From Treponema sp. (GTDB lineage Bacteria > Spirochaetota > Spirochaetia > Treponematales > Treponemataceae), in assembly GCA_024691105.1 (NCBI GenBank), contig JAILNY010000181.1:1-22537 (forward strand): a DNA stretch of 22,537 nucleotides. The letters are read 5' to 3'. Positions 8,437-15,087 of the stretch are shown one piece after another. The translations under genes and the position numbers were made by a program. Each line of letters opens with the position of its first letter. Position 1 is the first letter of the stretch. Below the pieces are notes generated by a model. The model was not told where the DNA came from. It did not search any database and saw nothing but the letters and a program-made list of their open reading frames with translations.

Positions 8437-9375
8437 CTAGTAAACGTTTACTTCATACGAGGGGCAGCCGTTTTTGTATATCCTTTGTGATATATAAGAA
8501 AGGTTGTCCTTTGTTATTGTATCAAGCTGCCATGGACTTCTAACGATAAGCATTCCGCTTCCATAAAGGCGCGGCGGATTTTTACTATCCGGGTTTTCTT
8601 TTAGTTCTTTAAGAGAAGTTTCTGTATGAGAATCACTTTTATTTACCAAAAGCCGCGCGTCAAGAATCTGCGTGTTTGAATCCTGCGCTTTTACAGATGC
8701 AATTATCGAATTTTTCATCTGTTCAATTTCGATTGCGCGGTGTGATAAAAGCGGATACCAGACTGCAATTATTCCAACATTCCATTTTTTGCTAAGCTTA
8801 ACGACTGTCTGTTCTATCTGTTTGTAGTCATCTTTTTCTTCGTAGCTAGGATCAATTAAGCAAAGGCCGCGTTTGATCTGTGGCGGTGTCAAGGCTAAAA
8901 TTGCTTCAAGTCCATCGCGGTGGTGAATCTGGGTTTTTACCTGTGTCTTTGTTTTATTTATAAATACGCGTGGTGCAGTTTTGGCATTTTCTTTAAGTAA
9001 ATCAATTTCAGAGTTGTTTAGTTCACTTACAATGTGTGCACACTGTTCATCTAAAAAGATTTTTTCAAACTCAACAGAGCCGGGATAAGAGCTGTGAGCT
9101 TTGTAAAGGCTTACGATTTTGTAGTAATTAGAAAGCGTCTCTGGAAAATCAATTTCGTCCATTGCGCGTAAGAGTGTTATAATTCCGTCATTTGCTTCGT
9201 TTGTCTTAAGACTTCGTTCATCATCAAGAGAGTAGAGCCCGCTTGCAGCATGTGTGTCAAAAACTGTAAAAGGTTTTTCTTTTTTGCAAAGAGATTCTAA
9301 GATGTTTACAAGGACTGTGTGTTTTAAAATGTCAGCATGATTGCCGGCATGAAAAGCGTGTCGATAACTGAGCAT
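8437..9375 (-). CDS. rlmJ: 23S rRNA (adenine-2030-N6)-methyltransferase RlmJ
   Basis: 312 aa. The N-terminus MLSYRHAFHAGNHADILKHT is the family hallmark and nearly matches E. coli RlmJ. RlmJ methylates A2030 of 23S rRNA using S-adenosylmethionine. The SAM-binding segment is DTHAASG (40-46; usually DTHAGAG). The catalytic motif is DPSY (175-178) where the family has DPPY. The YPGS segment is at 97-100, and the C-terminal YGSGMLIV...PW segment is conserved. It is about 30 aa longer than E. coli RlmJ, mainly from a polar insert near 240-265. It begins 11 bp after the ParB-like gene and probably shares its transcript; no good ribosome site is visible. It converges on clpB with 36 bp between the stops. 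Confidence 0.95.
   Translation of the reverse strand: MLSYRHAFHAGNHADILKHTVLVNILESLCKKEKPFTVFDTHAASGLYSLDDERSLKTNEANDGIITLLRAMDEIDFPETLSNYYKIVSLYKAHSSYPGSVEFEKIFLDEQCAHIVSELNNSEIDLLKENAKTAPRVFINKTKTQVKTQIHHRDGLEAILALTPPQIKRGLCLIDPSYEEKDDYKQIEQTVVKLSKKWNVGIIAVWYPLLSHRAIEIEQMKNSIIASVKAQDSNTQILDARLLVNKSDSHTETSLKELKENPDSKNPPRLYGSGMLIVRSPWQLDTITKDNLSYISQRIYKNGCPSYEVNVY
8439..8452. repeat. 14-bp perfect palindrome at the rlmJ 3' end
   Basis: AGTAAACGTTTACT reads the same on both strands and overlaps the stop and last codons of rlmJ. ACGTTTA at 8422-8428 can alternatively pair with TAAACGT at 8441-8447, and GAGTGCG (8404-8410) with CGCGCTC (8431-8437). There is no T-tract on either side, so it is not a clear intrinsic terminator for the convergent clpB/rlmJ pair. 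Confidence 0.6.
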
Positions 9376-9386
9376 ATTTTAAACGC

Positions 9387-9791
9387 TTACTTAAAAAGAC
9401 GTCTGAGGCTATCTGCAATCCATTGGAAAAAGTTTATGATTGCATTAATAATTCTTCTGAATATGCCAGGGTTTCTTAGACGTTCAAGACGCTTGTAGCC
9501 TTCTAAAAGCTCTGCATCTGTAAATTCTTTTCGCTGATTATTTTCTTCAAGCTCAAGCTCCAGTTTTGTAACTGGAGTCAGGTTGTTGATTATGATTGCG
9601 TTGATGTTTGTCCATCCAATCTGCTTTGCAGCTTCAAGGCGTCGTTCCCCGGCAATGAGGCGGTTTTTGCTGTCAATTGTTATCGGATTTAAAAGTCCGT
9701 ATCGTCTAAGGCTGTCTTTAAGTGGTTCAAGATCGCCCAAGTCTTTTCTGATACGATGTTTTACTTTTATTTCAGAAATATTAACAAGCAT
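9387..9791 (-). CDS. Short ParB-N domain protein with C-terminal amphipathic helix
   Basis: 134 aa. Residues 1-105 form a ParB/Srx-type domain: the box-1 region IRKDLGDLEPLKDSLRRYG (14-32), the nucleotide-binding GERR motif (48-51) and the ENNQR motif (83-87), followed by DAELLEGYKRL. In ParB these motifs bind CTP. The helix-turn-helix and dimerisation domains of ParB are absent. Instead the protein ends, after a proline/glycine break, in IFRRIINAIINFFQWIADSL and RRLFK (110-134). This is strongly amphipathic, with aromatic/aliphatic residues on one face and Arg/Asn/Lys on the other, as in membrane-binding helices. GAGAGGGG just ahead of the ATG is a good ribosome site. It sits between PBP1A (19 bp) and rlmJ (11 bp). 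It is not the chromosomal partition ParB. A membrane-linked CTP or ATP switch is inference; a free-standing kinase-like ParB/Srx enzyme is the alternative. Confidence 0.8.
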   Translation of the reverse strand: MLVNISEIKVKHRIRKDLGDLEPLKDSLRRYGLLNPITIDSKNRLIAGERRLEAAKQIGWTNINAIIINNLTPVTKLELELEENNQRKEFTDAELLEGYKRLERLRNPGIFRRIINAIINFFQWIADSLRRLFK

Positions 9792-9810
9792 AGGCCCCTC
9801 TCATTTTCTA

Positions 9811-12387
9811 TTAGTCCATAAAGAAGTTTTCAGAACCTTCAAAGATTCCGTCATCTGCTTTTGGCTGATTCTTCTTATTCTTTTTCTTTGAACCCTGATC
9901 TGGAACATCAAGCCCTTCAAGGAAGTCGAGATCCGGCATTTCAAGTCCTTCATCATCACTGATAGCATTATCAAATGTGTAACCAGTTGCTTCTGCGGCA
10001 TCCTGAATACGATTAAGGATTGTTTCCTGAGCCGAAGTATCTGAGTGGAGAGGACACACGGCCTTTGGACCTGTTCCATTTATAAACCAGAGTGTTATAG
10101 TAGGACATCCCTTAACAGGAATTCCTCCGCTTTCTGCACAGACAGTTCGCTTGTAAACCTTTCCTTCTGGATAAGGGAATTCTTTATAAGGTAAATCCTT
10201 GTTTGCAAACATCATGAAGTCACCCCAAGGTGGACCTGCAAGTGTAGAACCAGTCATGCTCATACCCATAGATTTACCCGGTGTATCAAATCCAAACCAG
10301 ACTGCACATGTGTAATACGGAGTATAACCGATTGCCCATGCATCACCCCAGTTCTGTGTTGTACCGGTTTTTCCGGAAACAGGCATATCAAATTTTTTAC
10401 CAGTCTTCTTGTCAACAAATGTAAACTTTGAACCGGTTAAACTTGGATCTATTGAACGCATTGATGCACCATAACGGAGTGTTCCAACTGTGACAGAGTT
10501 TTCCATAATCTTTGTCATGATGAATGCGTTTTCAGGTGAAATTACCTGTTTTGGCTTTAAGATATTTTCGCGAACCTTTTGATCATTGTTGATAATGATG
10601 TTTCCGTTGCGGTCTTCGACTGTACGGATTGCTGTCGGTTCAAGAGCTTTACCGCCGTTAGCAAAAATTGCGTAAGCGCGAGCCATTTCGACAGGGCGTA
10701 CAGAACATGTACCAAGTCCAAGAGGGTAGCCTGGAACAAATGCACGTGAAGCAAGCTCGCTCTGAGGAATTCCCAAAAGGGCAACCATGCGTTCGATACT
10801 CTTGTCAAAGCCAACACCTTCCATAACCTTAAGAGCTGGAATGTTAAGAGAAAGGGCGAGCGCCTTCCACAAAAGAACGTTTCCGCGCCATGCACCACCG
10901 TAGTTGTTTGGAAGGTACGAAGAACCGTCTGCAGATTTAAATTCATAAGGTGCATCAACAAGACAGGTTGCGGCTGTAAATTTATTTGTATCGATTGCAG
11001 CAGAGTAATAAAGAGGTTTGATAGAAGAACCCGGCTGAACACGAGCCTGCGTTGCTCGGATGAACTGGTTCCCCTGATCAAATTTACTTCCGCCGACTAA
11101 AGCTGTAATGTAGCCAGTATCGTTTTCGATATTAATCAAAGTTCCTTCTACAGTCGAAGCCTTAGCTTTTTCCTGAGCCATCTTTGTTGCTTTATTGATA
11201 ATTCCAACCTTTAAATCTTCAACACCACAGATGAGCGAAACCATATCAATCATTGGTGTGATGTTGTTTGTAAAGTTTGTAATTGTCTTTGCATGTGCAC
11301 GCTTGTTAGTCATTTTAAGAGGCTTTAAGTTGAACAAAAGAATTGTCAGCTCGCTCATTGGAATATATGTATTTAAAGCGTAAACCTGTTTGTAGCGTGC
11401 TTCTTCTTTGTACATTTTATTTGCATTGACAATGGCTTTTTCCATAATGTCAGTTGCAACTTTTAAGTGAGCAAGGTTTCCTGTTGTGTTTACAGTAAAG
11501 CCGCTTTTATAAATATCATCATCACCGTAAATCATGTCTCCAAGTTCGCGGCGAACATATTCACTAAACCAAGGTGACTTATCATCACGCATAAAGAATG
11601 CCGAAGTATTTGTACGGCTGTAGTCAAAGTTGAGCCAGTAGTTATCGTAAGATTCTTCGCTTTCTTTGAGAGTTATGTAACCCTGACTTACCATTGAGTC
11701 GAGTACGTACTTCTGTCTGTCTTTTGCACGGTTTGGATGTTCAAACGGATTGTACCATGCAGGGTTTGAAAGCTGAATTACAAGGATCGCAGATTCTGCA
11801 GGAGTAATTTCTGTTGCGGCATGACCAAAGTAATATTTACTTGCGGCATTTACACCGTAGGTTCCCGCACCAAAATAAATCTTGTTCAGGTAAAGTTCAA
11901 GAATTTCATTTTTAGAATAGCGGCGTTCCATCTGGATTGCCCACCACAATTCTTTTAATTTTCGCTTGATAGATTTATCATTACGGTCACAGTAAATTGT
12001 TCCGGCAATCTGCTGGGTAAGGGTAGAACCACCACCGAGCGAAATGTGGAATACCTGACCGACAACGGCACGCATAATTGCCATTGCATTAAAGCCGTGG
12101 TGTTCGTAGAAAATGCGGTCTTCACGAGTGATGAGGGCATCAAGCATGTGCTGAGGAAGTTCATAAATCGTGATGATTTCGCGCTTTTCGTCAGAGGTGA
12201 ACTCTGTAATAAGTTCACCGTTTATATCAAGAATCTTTGTAGGCAACGCCTGTTCAAGTTGTGAGAACTGTTCAATATTTTTTGTGTCGACGGTTTTTGC
12301 AATTCCAAGGCCGGTAAGGCTTCCAAATAAAACTGCAAAAAATAACATTAACGACAGTAAAACGTTTGTAGATCTTTTTGTTTTCAT
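9811..12387 (-). CDS. Class A penicillin-binding protein (PBP1A family)
   Basis: 858 aa bifunctional peptidoglycan synthase. It has a short cytoplasmic N-terminus (MKTKRS) and a membrane segment at about 8-30. A GT51 glycosyltransferase domain (about 55-230) carries the catalytic Glu in TREDRIFYEHHG (E89), GGSTLTQQ (119-126) and the ELYLNKIYFG segment. A linker domain follows, then a transpeptidase domain with SxxK as SSIK (S454, K457), SxN as SLN (513-515) and KTGT (673-676). The C-terminal tail is rich in Asp/Lys and holds a Cys-containing segment (about 745-775). It polymerises and cross-links glycan strands at the inner membrane. An upstream in-frame ATG at 12495 was not used: that extension reads as unlike protein, while MKTKRSTNVLLSLM is a normal start. 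The ATG lacks a ribosome site but has a consensus-like promoter directly ahead. It leads the set with the ParB-like gene and rlmJ. Confidence 0.96.
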   Translation of the reverse strand: MKTKRSTNVLLSLMLFFAVLFGSLTGLGIAKTVDTKNIEQFSQLEQALPTKILDINGELITEFTSDEKREIITIYELPQHMLDALITREDRIFYEHHGFNAMAIMRAVVGQVFHISLGGGSTLTQQIAGTIYCDRNDKSIKRKLKELWWAIQMERRYSKNEILELYLNKIYFGAGTYGVNAASKYYFGHAATEITPAESAILVIQLSNPAWYNPFEHPNRAKDRQKYVLDSMVSQGYITLKESEESYDNYWLNFDYSRTNTSAFFMRDDKSPWFSEYVRRELGDMIYGDDDIYKSGFTVNTTGNLAHLKVATDIMEKAIVNANKMYKEEARYKQVYALNTYIPMSELTILLFNLKPLKMTNKRAHAKTITNFTNNITPMIDMVSLICGVEDLKVGIINKATKMAQEKAKASTVEGTLINIENDTGYITALVGGSKFDQGNQFIRATQARVQPGSSIKPLYYSAAIDTNKFTAATCLVDAPYEFKSADGSSYLPNNYGGAWRGNVLLWKALALSLNIPALKVMEGVGFDKSIERMVALLGIPQSELASRAFVPGYPLGLGTCSVRPVEMARAYAIFANGGKALEPTAIRTVEDRNGNIIINNDQKVRENILKPKQVISPENAFIMTKIMENSVTVGTLRYGASMRSIDPSLTGSKFTFVDKKTGKKFDMPVSGKTGTTQNWGDAWAIGYTPYYTCAVWFGFDTPGKSMGMSMTGSTLAGPPWGDFMMFANKDLPYKEFPYPEGKVYKRTVCAESGGIPVKGCPTITLWFINGTGPKAVCPLHSDTSAQETILNRIQDAAEATGYTFDNAISDDEGLEMPDLDFLEGLDVPDQGSKKKNKKNQPKADDGIFEGSENFFMD

Positions 12388-12393
12388 ACGTAT

Positions 12394-12422
12394 ATAGTAG
12401 AAAATATAAGGGATTTTGTCAA
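12394..12422 (-). promoter_or_regulatory. PBP1A promoter, predicted leaderless
   Basis: On the minus strand, a perfect -35 TTGACA (12417-12422), a 17-bp spacer and -10 TACTAT (12394-12399) are followed by 6 bp and then the ATG of PBP1A (12387). Seven bases past the -10 is the A of the ATG. There is no Shine-Dalgarno sequence. This is the best promoter match in the window. Confidence 0.65.
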
Positions 12423-12440
12423 ATAGAAGTGCCGCGTTAC

Positions 12441-12499
12441 GCGATTGCAGTGGTGAACGAGATTCGCGCAGAAAGGTATTAGAGATTGCGTGCAATCGC
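12441..12499. repeat. 9-bp inverted repeat upstream of the PBP1A promoter
   Basis: GCGATTGCA at 12441-12449 and TGCAATCGC at 12491-12499 are perfect inverted copies 41 bp apart. The right arm is itself part of a tight dyad, GATTGC-GT-GCAATC (12484-12497). The stretch 12423-12551 is more GC-rich than its surroundings and holds no convincing gene. It could be an operator or a remnant of a dispersed repeat. Confidence 0.55.
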
Positions 12500-12551
12500 G
12501 TCGCACAATGGAGAACTTGATGTGGTGAAGATAAGGAAATTTACATTGTGC

Positions 12552-12578
12552 AAAAAAAAGGCCGGAGCGAGTCCGGCC
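12552..12578 (-). terminator. Strong intrinsic terminator
   Basis: Reading the minus strand: GGCCGGA, a 5-nt loop (CTCGC), TCCGGCC, then eight Ts (12559-12552). It is a 7-bp GC-rich stem without mismatch. It ends either the M23-PEGA transcript or the small-RNA candidate, and separates both from PBP1A. Confidence 0.92.
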
Positions 12579-12629
12579 ATGCCCATCAGGCAGTCGGGAA
12601 CATGGGTGGGAGGGGAAAATGCTCCCGAC
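12552..12629 (-). ncRNA. Candidate small RNA, about 78 nt, with C-rich loop
   Basis: On the minus strand, a GATAAT -10 places a start at 12629, the first base of a perfect 7-bp stem GTCGGGA (12629-12623) / TCCCGAC (12599-12593). Its 23-nt loop contains CCCCTCCCACCC. A short TGCC/GGCA stem-loop (12592-12580) follows at once, then the terminator stem GGCCGGA/TCCGGCC with eight Ts. Every element from the start to the T-run is used. It is the gene-free stretch between the PEGA gene and PBP1A. I do not recognise the family: the conserved loop of 4.5S SRP RNA is not present, and it is too short for 6S or tmRNA. The C-rich loop could pair with purine-rich ribosome sites. It may instead be only the 3' end of the PEGA transcript. 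Confidence 0.45.
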
Positions 12630-12635
12630 ATTTAT

Positions 12636-12665
12636 ATTATCGTCTGTGTAACGCAAATTCTTTAA
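12636..12665 (-). promoter_or_regulatory. Possible promoter of the small-RNA candidate
   Basis: Minus-strand GATAAT (12636-12641, 5 of 6 to consensus), with a weak TTAAAG (12660-12665) 18 bp upstream. The predicted start, seven bases after the -10, coincides exactly with the first base of the 5' stem at 12629. The -35 is poor, so the call rests on the -10 and this coincidence. Confidence 0.35.
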
Positions 12666-12724
12666 TATTTTTTAAGAAAAATGTATAAAAATGCAAAAAA
12701 GCGCAGGAAGTTACAAAAAAATAA

Positions 12725-13741
12725 TCAGTTTTCTGTAAAGTCAGCATCAAGCTTTACATTAATCGAATAGCTCCGGCCTTCCTGAATGTTTACCTGTTTT
12801 ACAGTCTCGTAGCCGCCAAGACTAAAGTGCAGCGTATGTTCCCCGGGCGAAAGCATCAGAGAATTGTTCTTTACTTCTACGCTCTGGCCGTCAACACTGA
12901 CATGGGTTCCGGCCGGCATTGTTACAGTCAAAGTCGGCTCAGTGCCCTGAAGGTCTACTTCTAGCGTTGTGGTCTTTGCGACTTCAATTACGCACGAGCG
13001 GTTTTCGTTTCTGACAGAGTCTGCGCTGATTGTAATGTTATGAAGTCCGGGTTTTAAAAAGCATGAATTTTCTTTATCAAGTTCAACGGTTTTATCGTCA
13101 ACAATTATCGAAAGGTTTTCGGCTTTTTTACCGCCGGTTTTAATAACGAGGCGTCCTTTATTAAGAAGAATCGGTTTTGCAGTTATGATGAATCTTGCGT
13201 CAAAGACATCCTTTGGAACGCCTTTCATTGCAAGCTGGTTTCTGATAAAGATAAAGTTTCTTGAATGCTCAGGAATTAAGGTCTTGTCTGCGTAAGGTGT
13301 CTTTTTAATTGTGTTTCCCTTGATGAGGGGAATCTGAATTGTAAGATTCATAAGGCCCGGATAAACAGCTGTGTATAATTCTTTTCCGGTATAGTCGATT
13401 GTTTTTTCTGATGGAACCGGACTTATGTTTTCATAAACTGAATAGATGATTGTATTAGGGCATTTTACGATTGGAGATGGAATTTTTATATTAAGTTCAA
13501 TTCCCTGAATAAAAGTAAGATCGTCAGGAAGTTTTACACAGATACAGTCATTGATTCCGGCTGTTACAGGAGTAGAAGAAACAGCCTCAACTGCATTCTC
13601 GCCAGAAGTAACTTCTATCGGGTTTACATTGATGATTGCAGTTTTTCTTACTCTAAAGCTTTCTGCAAACAAAAAGCTTCCGGAAAAAATACTTAAAAAA
13701 ATAATGGTTGCTATAAACTTTTTCTGTTTAATAAACTTCAT
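12725..13741 (-). CDS. Exported PEGA-domain protein
   Basis: 338 aa with a clear signal peptide (MKFIKQKK, then a hydrophobic core to about 22, and a likely cleavage after FAE/near SFLFA-E at 26). Residues about 30-195 form a beta-rich region I do not recognise. Two PEGA-type beta repeats follow: a divergent one (about 197-264) with LKPGLHNITISAD, and a canonical one (about 269-332) with VSVDGQSVEV, LSPGEHTLHFSLGGYE and a closing valine/lysine strand. PEGA repeats are surface or periplasmic modules, often next to cell-wall proteins; their ligand is not known. It starts 14 bp after the M23 endopeptidase gene, so the two are probably co-transcribed and act in the same compartment. The ribosome site is poor (GGTAGAAGAG abutting the ATG). 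Confidence 0.85.
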   Translation of the reverse strand: MKFIKQKKFIATIIFLSIFSGSFLFAESFRVRKTAIINVNPIEVTSGENAVEAVSSTPVTAGINDCICVKLPDDLTFIQGIELNIKIPSPIVKCPNTIIYSVYENISPVPSEKTIDYTGKELYTAVYPGLMNLTIQIPLIKGNTIKKTPYADKTLIPEHSRNFIFIRNQLAMKGVPKDVFDARFIITAKPILLNKGRLVIKTGGKKAENLSIIVDDKTVELDKENSCFLKPGLHNITISADSVRNENRSCVIEVAKTTTLEVDLQGTEPTLTVTMPAGTHVSVDGQSVEVKNNSLMLSPGEHTLHFSLGGYETVKQVNIQEGRSYSINVKLDADFTEN

Positions 13742-13755
13742 CTCTTCTACCGCAA

Positions 13756-14736
13756 TTAACGTTTTATATAGGTGTTCGGATTTGTCGGCTGTCCGTTCAG
13801 CCTTATTTCAAAGTGCAGGTGAGGGCCGGTTACCTGTCCGGTTGCCCCGACAAGTCCAATCTCCTGGCCGCTTGAAACGTCCTCGCCATTTGAAACTTCA
13901 ATCTTAGAAAGATGCGCATAGATACTCGAAAGTCCGTTTGAATGCTTGATTACAATATAGTTGCCATAAACTTTATCCATCTTAACGGTCGCAATAACTG
14001 TTCCCGCTTTGCACGCATAGACTTTTGTTCCGACAGGAGCTGCCATATCAATGCCCTTGTGGAACTGTTTTTGTCCGCCAAAAGGGCTTGGCCTGTAGCC
14101 GTAATCAGAAGAAAGCCAGTAGCTGTCAAGCGGCGGCTTCATCCTTACATCAAGAAAAAAAGCCCGGGTTGTCTGGTCAAGTCGTTCTTCCGGAATATGT
14201 ATAAAGCATCTTCCATTAATATTATAGCAAAGATATTTGCGTTCGTCCAATTTATCAAAGCAATTTTTTTGAATTAATGCTTCAAGTGAATTTTGCGGCT
14301 TTTCTTTTTTAGCTCTTCCCTTGTCAAGGACAAAAAGTCCTGCCGCTGTCGGAAGCAGAAGTGTTGTTCCTTCAAGCTTCTGGTCGGCGGTGGCAATTCC
14401 ATTGAGGGAAGCGATTGTGTCGTAAGGAATATTACAGCGCGCCGCAATTGCAAAAAGCGTGTCGTCTTTGTCAGGCTTGTAGGAATAAAATAAAAGTTCG
14501 GTTTCTTTTTCGGTTGCAAAATCCATGTAGTATTGCTGGAGGTCGTATGAGTATTGCTTAAACAGAATGTCTTTAGAATCAAGCTTTGGGATCAGCGGCG
14601 CGCCGGCAGACGTAATGGATGGAAGAGGCTGCGTGGTTTGTGGCTGCGCGCTTTGGTCAGTCTGCGCTGCGACACTGGCTGCAAGAAAAAGTGAAAAAAG
14701 TAAAATTGATAAATTCGACCCGATAATTTTTTTCAT
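13756..14736 (-). CDS. Exported LysM-M23 family metallopeptidase
   Basis: 326 aa with a signal peptide (MKKIIGSNLSILLFSLFLAA, cleavage near VAAQ at 25). A low-complexity Gln/Pro/Thr stretch follows. A LysM-type peptidoglycan-binding domain is at about 86-130 (DTLFAIAARCNIPYDTIASL, ending in LLLP). The M23 (lysostaphin/LytM) domain lies at about 210-322, with zinc ligands H226 and D230 (HKGID) and H308 in HLHFE, plus H275 in YAH. All catalytic positions are intact, so this is predicted to be an active endopeptidase cutting peptide cross-links in the periplasm rather than an EnvC-type activator. It is followed after 14 bp by the PEGA gene. There is no ribosome site, and the ATG lies only 9 bp past the T-run of the ferredoxin terminator, so how it is transcribed is unclear. 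Confidence 0.93.
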   Translation of the reverse strand: MKKIIGSNLSILLFSLFLAASVAAQTDQSAQPQTTQPLPSITSAGAPLIPKLDSKDILFKQYSYDLQQYYMDFATEKETELLFYSYKPDKDDTLFAIAARCNIPYDTIASLNGIATADQKLEGTTLLLPTAAGLFVLDKGRAKKEKPQNSLEALIQKNCFDKLDERKYLCYNINGRCFIHIPEERLDQTTRAFFLDVRMKPPLDSYWLSSDYGYRPSPFGGQKQFHKGIDMAAPVGTKVYACKAGTVIATVKMDKVYGNYIVIKHSNGLSSIYAHLSKIEVSNGEDVSSGQEIGLVGATGQVTGPHLHFEIRLNGQPTNPNTYIKR

Positions 14737-14745
14737 TTTATAAAT

Positions 14746-14790
14746 AAAAAAAGGACTTAAGAGTGAAAAAGAAACACATCTTAAGCCCTT
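14746..14790 (-). terminator. Intrinsic terminator of the ferredoxin gene
   Basis: Minus strand: AAGGGCTTAAG (14790-14780), an 18-nt loop, then CTTAAGTCCTT (14761-14751) running into a T-tract (14752-14746). The 11-bp stem has one G-T pair. It lies 20 bp after the ferredoxin stop and ends just before the M23 gene. Confidence 0.8.
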
Positions 14791-14809
14791 TTCTAGTAAA
14801 AAGTATTAC

Positions 14810-14980
14810 TTATGCTTCTACAATTGCATTTGTAGGACATGTTCCGGCGCATGCACCACAGCTGATACATTTATCTGCATCGATTGTGCGTGCACTTCCT
14901 GTGTCAGAGATAGCTCCAACTGGGCATTCACCCTCGCAGCTACCGCAGTTTACACATTCGTCTGTAACTTTGTAAGCCAT
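14810..14980 (-). CDS. 2[4Fe-4S] ferredoxin
   Basis: 56 aa, of clostridial-type ferredoxin length. It has two cysteine sets: C9-x2-C12-x2-C15-x3-C19-P (CVNCGSCEGECP) and C38-x2-C41-x2-C44-x3-C48-P (CISCGACAGTCP). All eight cluster cysteines and the two following prolines are present. It carries electrons at low potential in the cytoplasm, in an anaerobe typically between pyruvate:ferredoxin oxidoreductase, hydrogenase or Rnf-type complexes; the partners are not in this window. GGAGAT about 5 nt ahead of the ATG is an excellent ribosome site. It is transcribed alone: it is divergent from deoC and has its own terminator. Confidence 0.97.
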   Translation of the reverse strand: MAYKVTDECVNCGSCEGECPVGAISDTGSARTIDADKCISCGACAGTCPTNAIVEA

Positions 14981-15087
14981 TTTTATCTCCTATAGATGTT
15001 TAAAAAATATCATAAAACACTTGTAAAAGCAATAAAAATCTTTATTTTTTCTATTAAAAAGGATAGAATGTGATATCGAGGTTTAAA

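Noticed and set aside
9387..9791. Chromosome partition parB, hinting at a nearby origin
   Set aside because: The protein lacks the helix-turn-helix and dimerisation domains; no parA, gyr, dna or parS-like sites were seen.
12388..12495. N-terminal extension of PBP1A from an upstream in-frame ATG
   Set aside because: The added 36 residues look like random translation, overlap a strong promoter, and precede a normal membrane-protein start (MKTKRS plus hydrophobic segment).
12552..12629. 4.5S SRP RNA, 6S RNA or tmRNA
   Set aside because: The conserved SRP GGAAG/AGCA loop is absent, and the element is too short for 6S or tmRNA.
13551..14277. Plus-strand frames opposite the PEGA and M23 genes
   Set aside because: They lie antisense to genes with signal peptides and complete catalytic motifs, and have no ribosome sites or recognisable domains.
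14763..14975. Plus-strand open frame of 70 codons
   Set aside because: It is the mirror of the ferredoxin gene on the minus strand, whose eight cysteines in two CxxCxxCxxxCP sets leave no doubt.
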